Source of the DNA: Ochotona curzoniae
Lineage: Eukaryota; Chordata; Mammalia; Lagomorpha; Ochotonidae
Length of the DNA: 64,000 nucleotides
Assembly (NCBI RefSeq): GCF_017591425.1
Contig: NW_024466218.1
Coordinates: 8,052,001-8,116,000 of the forward strand
Direction of reading: 5' to 3'
In this document: positions 25,300 to 36,480 of the stretch, in pieces
How positions within the stretch are numbered: the first letter of the stretch is position 1
Layout: every line of letters starts with the position of its first letter
Notes under the pieces: generated by a model
What the model saw: the letters and a program-made list of their open reading frames with translations, nothing else
What the model was told of the DNA's origin: nothing
Database searches by the model: none
Translations under genes and position numbers: made by a program

Positions 25300-26219
25300 T
25301 AAATAACTATAAACATCATAATAGGCAAAATTAGAGAAAATTTAGCAAATTACTAGAATCTAAAAGAAATCAATTAGGAGATACAAAGTTCAACAAGATA
25401 ACACTGAATTTCAGCGATTGGGTTTCAAAGTAGATTAGATCTAGCAAAAGAAAGCATTAGTAATCTAGAGCAGTAAGAAGCTTTCAAATTACCATTTTCT
25501 TCAATGAATAAAAAGAATATTTAACACAGATAAAGAGCTTAAGGAACATAAAAGATGTGATGACAATAACTTTCATCAATGTAACTAGTGTCTAAAAAGG
25601 AAATGACACAGATGATCAAGAAGAAGAGATAATATGTCCAAAAAGAAGCAAAACATACTAATTGAAGACACTCCACAGTCTAAGGAGAATAAATACAAAT
25701 GCAATTAATCTATTCTAAGACAAAGTATGTTATAAACAGAAAGCAGGCATATGCCTTTCAGGGCAATGAAAATATAACTGTGTTTGATACAAGTCATGAG
25801 GGAAAAAGGTTGGTGTCTTGAAAGAACAGTAGGAAAATTATTACCAGATTATAATTTTGTACAAATCTCAAAAATAAAAGCTAAATGGAGGAATTTCCAA
25901 ACAAACAGGCTAAGGCATTATAGCCAAAGTAATATAATTGATTTAAAAAAAAAAAAAGGAGAAACTGATAATATAGGGAAATGTGCAGCAAGTAAAGTTG
26001 CATTAGAAAGAAGTGTGTAGCCCAAAACGCAAAAATTGGAGAAGGAAAAGGTTTAAAATCCACAATGCAAATATGCATCTCAAGTACTAAAAGAACCATA
26101 AACTGAGCAAAAAAAAAAAAAAAAAGAAAGAAAAATGGGAAAACATAAAAATAAAACTTGTTGAGACAGAAAACACACATGCACATAGAGAAAAGGCAAG
26201 CCACTTTAAAAATATTAAT
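25300..26219 (+). mobile_element. Probable ancient L1, ORF1-side sequence
   Basis: A-rich sense-strand sequence ('GAGAAAATTTAGCAAATTAC', 'ACCAGATTATAATTTTGTAC', 'GCTAAATGGAGGAATTTCC') with ORF1-like coding bias but no readable domain. It lies upstream of clear L1 ORF2 relics in the same orientation. Assignment is tentative. Confidence 0.4.
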
Positions 26220-26236
26220 AAAATTACTGAATACTT

Positions 26237-26556
26237 TTTTAGAAAAAGATTTATTTTATTACAAAGTCACATATACAGAGAGGAGGAGAGGCAGAGAGGA
26301 AGACCTTCTGTCCAATGATTCACTCCCCAAGTGACCACAACGGCCAGAGCTATGCTGATATGAAGCCAGGAGCTTCTTCTGGGTCTCCCATGTGGGTGCA
26401 GGGTCCCAAGACTTTGGACTATTCTCTATTTCTTTCCCAGGCCACAAGCAGGAAGCTGGAAGGGAAGCAGGACCACTGGGATTAGAACCAGCATCCATTT
26501 GGGATCCTGGTACATTCAAGGCAACGAATTTCGCCACTAGGCCACAGTGCTGGGCC
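26237..26556 (-). mobile_element. C-SINE with diverged 17-bp TSD
   Basis: Minus strand, head at the right ('GCCACAGTGCTGGGCC'). AAAATTACTGAATACTT (26220-26236) and AAAACTACTAAATACTT (26557-26573) differ at 2 of 17 positions, fitting an older insertion. Confidence 0.9.
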
Positions 26557-27479
26557 AAAACTACTAAATACTTACTAACAGAATCCTTTACTAATACTGA
26601 AAATGATGAAGGGTATTCACATCAGGTCCTAGAAACACTTAAAAAGATACCAAGAATTTATGATAAAATAGTGTATGATCATAAATACGCAGTTTTAGAT
26701 GTGATGGACCAATCCCACCAAGAAAAGTACAACTTACCAAAATTGAAATTAGAACTAGGAATCTGAATGTTTCTGTATTTTCCTAAAAAAAAAAATTCAC
26801 CTAATTATTTCAATGATCTCTCCGTCACAGAGCTCCATCTGAGTGCTTCGCTGGTGATTTTTCCTTGCACAGTGGCACAAGACTAGCTGAGGTTTGTCAG
26901 TAAAGGGCACCAAAAAAAAAAAAAAAAAACCAGGAAGGGAAGGCACCCTCCATGCTCATGGTAAATGCTACAGCAGCTGGCAGCACGCTGAGAACCACTC
27001 ACTTTCTAGCTTGCCAGCCCTGGCCTAGTTTCCTTGCCCAGAAGCCTCAGCCTGCCCTGGCAAATTTTCCCCTATACCAGTCCTAGCCTTTCTAGCACTC
27101 TAACTAGAAGTTTCCAGTATGCCGTTCCTGACCCATGATTCTCGGTCAATCAGCCTCAAGGTCCACTATCACTGGCCCAGAGAAAAAACTCGAATGTCCT
27201 CCAATATCCAGTAGATCATAGCCATGTCTTCAACAAAATCTTAATCCCAGACCAAGGGGATGACACATCCGACTCCCAAGCTTGCTCCTGCCTGGATAGC
27301 CTGCTTCAGTGATAGAGAATTTTTTTTTTGAGTTCTTTTATTCCTTCATCACTGCCATAGTCCACAATAGCCTGAAAGTTGTTCATAAATCATTATGTTA
27401 AGCTTCCCTATAAAATCACTATAGTATGTCCAGCTTCTGACTGACATGCTGACTTAAAAAGAAAATCTTCACGCACAAA

Positions 27480-29768
27480 AAAAATTCAGAACCAGATATT
27501 TTCAACATAATTTTCTTCCAAAAGTTGAAAGGATAGCACTTCTCTATTAGATCTAGAAAGATCTTAACAAAATCTAACAGAAATTAAAGCTAAAGAGGTC
27601 ATTCTTCCTGACTCATCATGTTTGGCCATTATATTGTCCATGAAACCATGATACTTATACCAAAATTTGGAAAGAACAATTAAAGAAAGGAAAATGGACT
27701 ATGTCTCATAAACACAGATACAAAACTCTGCAATCTAAGCTTAGAACATAAAATCTATTCATTTTTAAACTAGATAATACACTAGGATAAGTTTAATTGA
27801 GAATGGTTCAGTTTGCTATTTTAAAACTAAGGTAAAAATCTTATATTCATTTCAAATCTGGAAGTTTAGCACAGTGACCAATGCTGGGCATAGAAAGTTA
27901 AGCGGACACTTGTAATACTAATATTCCAAATGGGCACTGATTGAGTCCCAGCTGCTCTATTTTCCATACAGCTTCCTGTTAATGCATTTTGGAAAGCAGA
28001 GATAGATTGCCCAAGTGCCTGGGTCCTAGGACCCATGTGGGAGATCTGGAAGAGGTTCCAGGCTCCTGGCTTCAGCCTGTCACAACCCTAGCCATTGCAG
28101 CTATTTGGGGAGTGAATCTGCAGAAGCAACATCTTTCTTTCCTTCTCTCTGTGTAACTCTTTCATTTAAATAAATCACAAGTCTTTTTAAAAAATCTTTT
28201 CCTAAAATTTTTTAAAGTGTTTGACAAATTCACTATTTTAAAAACACTATTAGAATTATTTACATGTAATAAAGCTCTCCACAGAACATGGGAATCAATA
28301 TGCTAGCAATAAACAATTTAATTATTAAAAAGCCATTTGTAATAACAAAAATGTTACATATTCAGGAAAAACCTGATAAAAGATATACAAAACTATGCAT
28401 ATACTATAAAACATTCCTAAAAGAAATTCAAAGACAAATAAATTTATAAATATCCATGCTCATGAAATGGGAGACTTATTATTGTAAATGCATCCATTTT
28501 CCTGATTTGATCTGTAAGATCAATACAATTACAGTAAGAATCCTAAAGTTTTACTAAAATTGAATGTATAGGGAATACAAAAGATTCTGAAAATCTACTT
28601 TATCAGGCAACAAGTTTTATTAGGAAATTAGAGTGATTAAAATAGAAGTAGTGATGGAAAGATAGACAATGAGGCTAAAGGGACAGCAAAGTCCAGCAAC
28701 AGACCCATACTTATTCAATCATATGATTTATAACAATTCCCTTTTTCAAAATGTGGGGAAGGATGGCTATTCCATCAATGGTGTTGGAATAATTGAATTT
28801 CCATACGCGAACGAAATGAATCTTGGCTCAGGTCTCAAACCAAATCCAAAAAATCAATGCCAGATGGATGTTAGACCTGAAATGCAAAAAGGAAAGTAAA
28901 AAATAAAACTTCCAGGAGATAACAAAAGAGAAAAATCTCCCAGACTGAAGGTGTATAGATATTTCTTTAACTGGATATTGCAGAAAAACCCTAACACGCA
29001 GGAAATCATCAACCATAACGAACTTTATTAGCAAAAATGCTTGTTCATTACAAGCTACCATTAACAGTGCAAGAAAGTAGGAATGGAAAGTTGCAAAACA
29101 TGTATCTGCCCAGGAAATAGAATAAATAGAACAGACATCTAAATTTGTCTTGATTTACAAAAGGCTTCAATAGGACTTCACAGAAGAGATTTCAAAATAA
29201 GCAATGTATATACAAAAATATTTAATAGCCTTAACTCTACAGTCTGTAAATTAACGAATATTTCAATAAAGCTAACAAGCCTCCATTTTATAACAAAAGT
29301 AAACTGACAATACCATTTGTCAAGGATATGGAGTAACTGAACTCCATTCACTGCTTATAGAAATGTGTAACAGTACATCCACTTGGAAAACATATGGGGC
29401 TAGCTATTAAGGCTAAACATAACCATGTTCTTGACCCAGCAATTCCACTTCTAGGCAATCGAACAGAAATGTTCGTATATGGTCATCAAGACTCCCAATT
29501 ATGTGTGTTGTAACTGAAATATTTCTATTAGTCCAAAACTTGCTAGATTTCTGCTTATTAAACAGCATATATACATAAATCAGAATATGCTATCAATCAT
29601 TAATACTATTTTTAGCAATGGAAAAAATAGTTGCTACTTGCAATAACTATAGTGAAGCTGAAATATCCTCTGAATGTCTCACAGTATTCAGAGACTTCTG
29701 GGGTATGGACATTATTCGTCACTATCTGAATGATAATTACATGAGAGGTCACTTTTCCTCCATTCTTG
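27480..29768 (+). mobile_element. Ancient L1 ORF2 relic, copy 1
   Basis: Follows L1 ORF2 order. 27640-27720 ('TACCAAAATTTGGAAAG', 'TGTCTCATAAACACAGATAC') is the region before the RT palm. 28270-28560 matches the part after the YADD box. 28669-28899 still reads MIYNNSLFQNVGKDGYSING and NPKNQCQMDVRPEMQKGK. 29320-29480 matches the cysteine-motif and 'PYDPAIPLL' region ('TTGACCCAGCAATTCCACTT'). Frames are broken throughout. A C-SINE at 27.87 kb interrupts it. Confidence 0.75.
27870..28195 (+). mobile_element. Older C-SINE inside L1 copy 1
   Basis: 'TAATATTCCAAATGGGCACT', 'GTCCCAGCTGCTCTATTTTC', 'GACCCATGTGGGAGATCTGG' and 'TCATTTAAATAAATCACAAG'. It separates two stretches of the same L1 ORF2. Confidence 0.8.
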
Positions 29769-30107
29769 AGCCTTACTTAATAGTCACTAAATCCTCGCCT
29801 TGCATGCACCAGGATCCCATATGGACACTGGTTTGTATCTGGCTGCTCCACTTCCCATCCAGCTCCCTGCTTGAGGCCTGGGAAAGCAGTCAAAAACAGC
29901 CCAAGGCTTTGGGACCCTGCATCCACATGGGAGACCTGGAGGAAATTCTTGGTTCCTGGCTTTGGATCGGCTCAGCTCCAGCTGTTGTGGCCACTTGGGG
30001 AGTGACTCGGTGGATGGAAGATCTTTCTGTTTGTATCTCCTTCTCTCTGTAAATCTGCCTTTCCATTAAAAACAGATCAATCTTAAAAAAAAAAAAAAAA
30101 AAAAAAA
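29769..30107 (+). mobile_element. C-SINE with long A tail
   Basis: 'GCATGCACCAGGATCCCATA', 'TTTGGGACCCTGCATCCACA' and 'TTCCATTAAAAACAGATCAA', then 23 As (30085-30107). The first 30 bases of the head are poorly preserved. It is tail-to-tail with the next SINE. Confidence 0.87.
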
Positions 30108-30340
30108 GACTCATTTACTGAAAGGTAGTTACAGAAGGAGAGAGAGGTGGAAAGAGAAAGAAATTTTCCATCTATTGGTTTACTCCTTAAATGGCCACAA
30201 TAGCAAAGGCTTGGCCAGGCCAAAGCCTGGAGCTTGGAACTCCATCGGAACTCCCATGGAGGCATAGGGACCACCTTCTGCTGTTTTCTCAAACACACAG
30301 ATGCTTATCCTGCTGTTTCACAATGCCAGCTCCAAACACT
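30108..30340 (-). mobile_element. Older C-SINE, minus strand
   Basis: 'GACTCATTTACTGAAAGGTA', 'TCCATCTATTGGTTTACTCC', 'AATGGCCACAATAGCAAAGG', 'CTTGGCCAGGCCAAAGCCTG', with its head near 30340. It keeps the 'GGCC' rich core of the older type. Confidence 0.8.
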
Positions 30341-30579
30341 CATGTTTTTAAAATTTCATCATTCTGGACACTCAATATTTGTGTAGTTACATAAAAAAGC
30401 AAAGTAACTAGATTAAGACTTCTCTAAAATGAGTCATCAGCAAAGAGTGGTCTTGGTGAAATGATAGAAACATAAACCACTGGGGAGAAAATAGAAAGTC
30501 TAGCAGTAGATCCACACAGTTATGGCCCATTTTTATATAAATGATGCTTGCAAATGGATTTAATGGATTTCATTTCATT

Positions 30580-30851
30580 TTATTTACTTGCGTTTATTTG
30601 AATGACATACTTACAGATAAGTCTTCTATCTGTGAGTTTGCTTCTAAATGTCCACAAGAGTTAGGGTTGGGCCAGACCAGTGTCATACATGGTTCCTACA
30701 TGGGTGGCAGGGGCCCAGTTTTTTCAGCCATCATTTGATGCCTCCTAGAGTGTGAACTAGAAATCTGGGCAAAAATCCAAAGCAACACTTGATTTCAGGC
30801 ACTACAATATGAGATATAACCATCCTAAACAGTGGTTTAGCCCACTGTGCT
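30580..30851 (-). mobile_element. Older C-SINE, decayed
   Basis: 'TTGAATGACATACTTACAGA', 'AAGTCTTCTATCTGTGAGTT', 'GGGTTGGGCCAGACCAGTGT' and a head with 'AGTGGTTTAGCCCACTGTGC'. Inserted in L1 copy 2. Confidence 0.75.
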
Positions 30852-30866
30852 AAAATGTCTGCCCTG

Positions 30867-30900
30867 ATTGTTTCTCGGTCTTTTGGCTAAGATCAAGTGT
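30867..30900 (+). pseudogene. RNU2 fragment: 3'-truncated U2 snRNA retropseudogene
   Basis: 34 bases match the first 34 nt of U2 small nuclear RNA, including CTTTTGGCTAAGATCAAGTG with no mismatch. Three differences from functional U2 occur in the first 14 nt, all C to T. It is flanked by AAATGTCTGCCCTG at 30853-30866 and 30901-30914, an exact 14-bp duplication. There is no A tail. This fits the known class of short snRNA retropseudogenes that carry the RNA 5' end and were inserted by L1 machinery. It cannot encode a functional U2. Confidence 0.9.
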
Positions 30901-31307
30901 AAATGTCTGCCCTGGCTCATTGATTTATGGCAATAGGGCAAAAATAATTTATTGAAGAAAACACAGTCTTTTCAATAAATGATATTGAAATGGTTGGAAT
31001 CCATGTAACATATCAGAAAATGAACCGTGACACTTTAAACAGAATTTAGGTCATATATCATTGAAACTTCCATAAGACAGCACAGAAGATCTTCTTAACC
31101 TTTGGATTATATAGGGTTGTTTGATCAAACATCAAAACTATAACCCACAAAAGATAAATTCCACTTAATCAAATATAAAAATGTTTGCCATGTGAAAAAC
31201 ATTGTTAAGCAAATGAAAAGACCAGCAACAAACTGGAAGAGAGTAATTGCAAGTCACATGTCTCACAAAAGACCTGTGTCCCAAATGTATTAAGAACTCA
31301 CAAAACT

Positions 31308-31627
31308 TGGGCCGGCACATTGACCAAGTGGCTAAAGTCCCCGCCTTGAATGCGCCAGGATCCCATATGGGCGCCAGTTCTAATCTTGGCAGGCTCTACT
31401 TCCCATCCAGCTCCCTGCTTGTGGCCTGGGAAAGCAGTGAAGGACGGCCCAAAGCCTTGGGACCCTGCACCCGTGAGGGAGTTCTGGAGGAAGTTCCTGG
31501 CTCCTGGCTTCAGATCAGTGCATCACCAGCCATTGTGCTCACTTGGGGAGTGAATTATCACACAAAAGATCTTCTTCTCTGTCTATCTGACTTTGCAGTC
31601 AAAATAAATAAATCTTTTAAAAAAAAA
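31308..31627 (+). mobile_element. C-SINE with 16-bp TSD in L1 copy 2
   Basis: Complete copy starting 'TGGGCCGGCACATTGACCAA' and ending in an A tail. AAGAACTCACAAAACT is at 31292-31307 and 31628-31643, an exact match, so the insertion point in the L1 ORF2 relic is precise. Confidence 0.95.
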
Positions 31628-32330
31628 AAGAACTCACAAAACTCAATACAAAAGAACAATAAACTCATACAAATTGGTGAAACTCAAATAAGCATTTCAT
31701 CCAAGATACAGAAATGAGGAGTTTGCATATGAAAATATACTTCACATCAGTAACAGAGTCCAAATAAAAATCACAATAGGATAATATCTTATACCTATTA
31801 GAATGACTAAGCCATAAGAGAAAAAAAAAAGGGCAATCTCAAGCTCTAGTAAAGATACAGAGAAACTAAATTTCTCATACATTGCTGTTGGGGATACAAA
31901 ATAGTATAACCATTACAGAAGGTAATTTGCCTGTTTCTTATAAAGTTAAAACACACTTACATACAGCTCAGTAATCCCATGCACATATTGCCCTAGAGAA
32001 ATGAAAAAAACGTTGTCCACACGAAAACTTGTTACACTATTCATAATTGCCAAATTCTAAAAATGACCCAAATGTTTTGCAATGGGTGACTGAATAAGCT
32101 GTGTACATCCACACAGTAAAGCACTGCTCAGTGAAAGAACAGACTCCTGATGTACAATGTGAATGAATTTCAGAGGCACCACGTGGAAAAGCACATGTTC
32201 AGGCCTAGAACTTTCATCTTCACCATTAATGTTATGAATCCTAATGTTGAGAATGTTTAATAGCTTAAAATATCCATGAGCTTTATTGTATGCATATAGA
32301 AATACATGTGTGTATGTCTCCAATAAAAAC

Positions 32331-35164
32331 AGTCTCCAGAAAACAGAACAACCAACATCAACCAGAGCAGCTTCACAGGGGCCTCCCCTCAAAGGCTTTC
32401 ATCAGGCTAATGGGAAACAGGAAAAAATCTGTCCCAAAGAGAGGAAGTGCAAGCTCATCCCAGTGCATCCACCTGCTCTCTGCACTCACCAGTAAGAACT
32501 GGTGACTCCCAGGCGAGCCATCTCTCTGGCTGTCCAGCTTGGCTGTGCAGCTTTCTCAGCTGTGAAGCAAGTCCCAAGCCTACATCCCAACCTACTGAAG
32601 GAAACCACTTCCATGCTTTCTAAGAGGTTCCACCGATGTTTTCTGACACATGCTTAGGATCAGGGTAGGTATACCAACTTCCTCCTTTGAGCCATGTCAT
32701 GATGCATACAGCACCCCACCAGCTCCATGTAAATCTACCTTACAAATCGCCTCTGCTTTCATTGTTCAAATTCCAAATTACAGACATGGTCAAATTCCAG
32801 GTGTCTGGAAAAGAGAACTTGGTACCTTAATGTGAAATTTGTATCATCTGTGGTAACTAATTCAGTAATAAACCCCAAACACATACTAACCTGTGATGGA
32901 TTTATCAACATTTAATGATTATTGCACAATTCCCCTTTTTAAAAGCAGTGCAAGACTGAAATCAAAAAAGCAGGACATAATCTGCAGATTTTTATTTTAT
33001 ATTATTTCATTTGATGTGGTTTTTTAGAAACCAGTTTTTTTCCCTGTTCATTATTAGAACACGGTTAAAAATCCATTAAGAGAAAGCCATAGTGCCCTGC
33101 AGTGCAAAAGGTTGGCACGAGGAGATGGCCAGCTGGTTCCCTACACAATTCACCCTGGTGTGGGAGAATTCACTGGAGTCCCAGATTTAGTAGTTAGAAC
33201 CATTAATTCCTCAGAGGCATACACAGTAATCAGGTTGGCAAAGCCTGTGATAGAGAGAAACGTAGACCAGCTGACACATTCATGCATTGCATAAAAGCAC
33301 CTTAAATTTAGGGAGTTTAACTATTGCATAAGAGACACATGGTGTAGAGTTGATTAATAACTTAGATATCTATTGTAAGCTTCCTGAGACTTTCTCCAAT
33401 TGTAAATAAAATAACTGAGAAACCAAGTCAATAGAATGTAAATGAACAACATGAGAACAGAGTGAAGCCACTGGGCGATTTCCAGAAGTCTCCTCAATTA
33501 AATGGCTTGCTGCATTACTCTCACAAATCGGTACCCTCTGACCATGGAACTGGAGACTGTTCACCAAGACCTCCCCTGCTCCCCCGACTCCCACCCCGCC
33601 ACTGTTTGCCTCTGCAACGGTTTTATTAGGCTGAGTTCTGAAAGGTGAGTAGACGTGATCAAGATCAGTACAGGGAACACAATGCTGTAAATAGGTAGAA
33701 CTGTAAGAATAAAGAACCAGGGTTTGAGATGATCTAACTGACCTTGGTGTGCCTTTTGCAAAAACATTGAGCATGGCAATGATAAGGAAGTGAGTAGAAG
33801 TAAAAGGAGTATGTGTTTTTGTGTTTGACTGCTGGAATGCGAAAATTGTTTAGATATGTTCATGGCCCTTGAAGAAGCAACTGACTAGAAGGGAGTACGT
33901 GCAGGCACAGAAATAAGACACAGGAGTCATTGGAATAATATTGGCTACAAAATGCCCTTCTGAGCATAACCTCAGTGTAAGTCCCGGGACATTGTGACTG
34001 AATCCAAAAACTACAGTAGCAAAGAGAACAGCATCTTCCATTCATTAAACTTAGTAGGGGACTACAGCTCCTAAAGACCTACAAATTGAGAGCATTATGG
34101 AAAGAATGTATTTTGCCTCATCTTGATCTACTTCTTACTATAGGCCAATTAACAGGATTTATCTACAGCAAAGCACCTTTGTCCCAGCAGGGTCCGCCAC
34201 CAAGGATGTGCTATGAGTGCCTCAAAATTACTGAATCCACAACAAAGTCTTCCATATTTATCTATAAAGGGTGTCACTGTAAAGAAAACACATCCCTAAG
34301 GAATGAATAATTGAATCATGAAATCCATCAGATGTCATTTTCTTCGTGTTGCCCAAGTGTCTGTTTAAAATGATTCTAGGCAGTGTAATGTCAATATCTA
34401 TCGAATGCCAGCATTAACAGGGATGCAAAAATTAGCCTTCAAGAGAATTCATGGCACAGAAGTACATCTCTCCAATATGTTTCAAATTTAGTTGCTCTGA
34501 AGTTAGTAAATACACAGGCTCTTAAAAGTTGAATTTTTTGGCTAAGCCTCTTGTAAAACCACCAGACACTTTTTTCTTCCTTTGGAGAGGCAGTGTAGCC
34601 CCCTCACTGGGACTGATCTATGTGGTGATGATAGCAGCAGTTCCGATTACTGCAACTACAACACCCGGACAACAGCACAAAGATGTTTCCCTTGTTCTAG
34701 GCTGCTATGAATTAGAGGCCCTGTTGTCAGTTCCCAGAGTGTTTCTCAGGCAGCCCTTTCAGGCTGCTCTCTCTGCAGGCAGTTTCATCTGGAGTCGATG
34801 AAGGAAGAACAGTTTCGGAGTCAGAGTCTGCAATTCTGCCGCCTTTCAGCAGACACCTGGGGCCCAGCCACGTTGTGGGTGGTGGCTCTCCCTCCCCAAC
34901 CTGGAGAGCACTGGGTTTAATTCCTTCACTCCAACCCCTGTCACTGCACTGTACCCATGGTGCAGTCTCTCCTTCTGTTGCGGGGAAAACATGTTTTTCC
35001 ACTTTTACTTAGCAGAGTCATAATCACCACATTATAAAAAAAAGATTCCAAGAAGTTGGACACGTTTTAAGTTCTAATTAAGCAAACTTAGAAAGAAGAC
35101 TGTCTTTTATTAACAATTCTTTCAATCCTAATGCAACAACATCCCAGCAACAAAAAGGATTGTT
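32331..35164. other. Non-repetitive DNA
   Basis: No known repeat, RNA gene or exon recognised. The longest open frame is a minus-strand one at 33370-33774 with no recognisable domain. Confidence 0.45.
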
Positions 35165-35400
35165 ATTGGGTCTCACGTAGGGAGCACGGAACAGCGTGAT
35201 TTGAACATCCTTAATCCAAAAATCTAAAATCTGAACTGCTCCCAAATCCAAAGCTTTTTGAGCAATGACATGGTACCACAAGTGAAAAATTCTATACCAT
35301 GAAACCCCGTTTCATGCACAAAATTATTAAAGATGTTTTTAAAAAATTAACTTCAGGCTATGTGTATAAGAAAGATTTCATATTTAAACTCGAGTCCCTG
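35165..35400. mobile_element. Old interspersed repeat, family not fixed
   Basis: 'AATCCAAAAATCTAAAATCT', 'GCTTTTTGAGCAATGACATG', 'GTTTCATGCACAAAATTATT' and 'GGCTATGTGTATAAG' recur across mammalian genomes in an ancient repeat, probably of DNA-transposon type. I could not fix the family or its orientation. Confidence 0.45.
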
Positions 35401-35404
35401 AGAT

Positions 35405-35640
35405 GTACTTAAAAACCACTGGAACAGGAGTGGGCTGTGTCAATTCAAGCCTTTGCTTCCATGCTTATGGACTGTGTGACATTTAAAAATAACATATCCA
35501 TAACCTGCTTTCTCATTTGTAAGATGGAAAGCTTTGCTTGAGATTGTCATAAGGATTAAGTGAGACAGTTCAAGAAAAGCACTTAGAATAATGCTTGGCA
35601 TATATGGTCTCGGAAAGAAGTTGGTTGTTATTATTACTTA
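35405..35640 (+). mobile_element. MIR SINE
   Basis: One of the clearest MIRs here: 'GGACTGTGTGACATTTAAAA', 'CTCATTTGTAAGATGGAAAG', 'AAGGATTAAGTGAGACAGTT' and 'TAATGCTTGGCATATATGG'. Confidence 0.8.
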
Positions 35641-35849
35641 ATATATTTATATGTGTGTGTGAAAAGTGAAATTTTCATTCCTAAGTTTATGAAATATATT
35701 TTAAAAATTAAAAATGAAAGAAAAGAAAGAAGAGAATGGAAGGGAAGTATTATGTTGGAATTGTATCCATGAACTACATGAAATCTCTTTTTATTTTAAT
35801 AAAAAAACTCAATTTTTAAAAATAGGAGGAAACACAACAAAAAACCTTA

Positions 35850-36137
35850 GTAGAAAAAAACTAACCAGTACAACACAAATTGCAGGCATGCTTCTAGTCC
35901 ATTATAAAAGATTGGGACCCCTTAATCCCAGAGGCTGCTCCTATTACATGATATACTATAGAACTAAGTATCCCCGCTGTCTTCATGAGACTTGGAGACC
36001 TAGTGCACTGACACATGGGTGCTGATGCTCTTGCCGCTTTTCATGTGATAAGTATTAAAGGCTCTTGTCTTTGACCCAGGATCTGTTATCTTCTTCCAGC
36101 ACCCATGAAACTCTGACAGGTTAAGTGTTAGCTTGCA
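35850..36137 (+). mobile_element. 5' LTR of a decayed provirus
   Basis: TATA-like 'CATTATAAAAGATTGGG' at about 35899, polyadenylation signal ATTAAA at 36054-36059, then 'GGCTCTTGTCTTTGACCCAG' and a 3' end 'AAGTGTTAGCTTGCAAC'. The block from 40.69 to 40.99 kb has the same order and related sequence. Confidence 0.6.
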
Positions 36138-36227
36138 ACAATGGCCAAAGCTCACACTCTTTCAGGTTCCTAACTGTATAGGATTAGTGACAAGCACATA
36201 GTGATGTCAGAGACCAGGTTTTCTGGG

Positions 36228-36480
36228 AGAAGGAAAAAACATGGTCAAGTCCCAACTACTTCACTTCTGATCCAGCTCCCTGCTAATGCAACTAGGAAAA
36301 TAGTGGCAGATATTCTAAGTACTTGGGTGCTTTTCTGATCTTGGTTGCTGGCTTCATATTGGCCCAGCTCTGACCACTGCGGCCATTTGGGGAATGAGCT
36401 AGTGAATGGAAAATATCTCTTTCTCTCCTTCTCTCTTGGTACCTCTGTCTTTCAAATAAAAATGAATAAATGTTAAAATA
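36228..36480 (+). mobile_element. Older C-SINE, 5' truncated or decayed
   Basis: 'CAAGTCCCAACTACTTCACT', 'GATCCAGCTCCCTGCTAATG', 'GGCCATTTGGGGAATGAGCT' and 'TTTCAAATAAAAATGAATAA'. No head is recognisable. Confidence 0.7.

Larger units (their letters stand above)
30440..32330 (+). mobile_element. Ancient L1 ORF2 relic, copy 2
   Basis: 30490-30560 and 30945-31060 repeat the ORF2 segment already seen near 28670-28800 ('CAATAAATGATATTGAAATG', 'GGAATCCATGTAACATATCA'). 31180-31300 and 31630-32300 continue to the ORF2 C-terminus ('TACATTGCTGTTGGGGATAC', 'TCAGTAATCCCATGCACATA'). Because the segment repeats, this is a second element rather than a continuation. Two SINEs and the U2 fragment lie inside. 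Confidence 0.75.

Noticed and set aside
26570..26766. Open frame with a conserved-looking end (MDQSHQEKYNLPKLKLELGI)
   Set aside because: I could not match it to an L1 ORF or any domain; it is short, begins in a SINE and adjoins decayed L1, so it is left unassigned.
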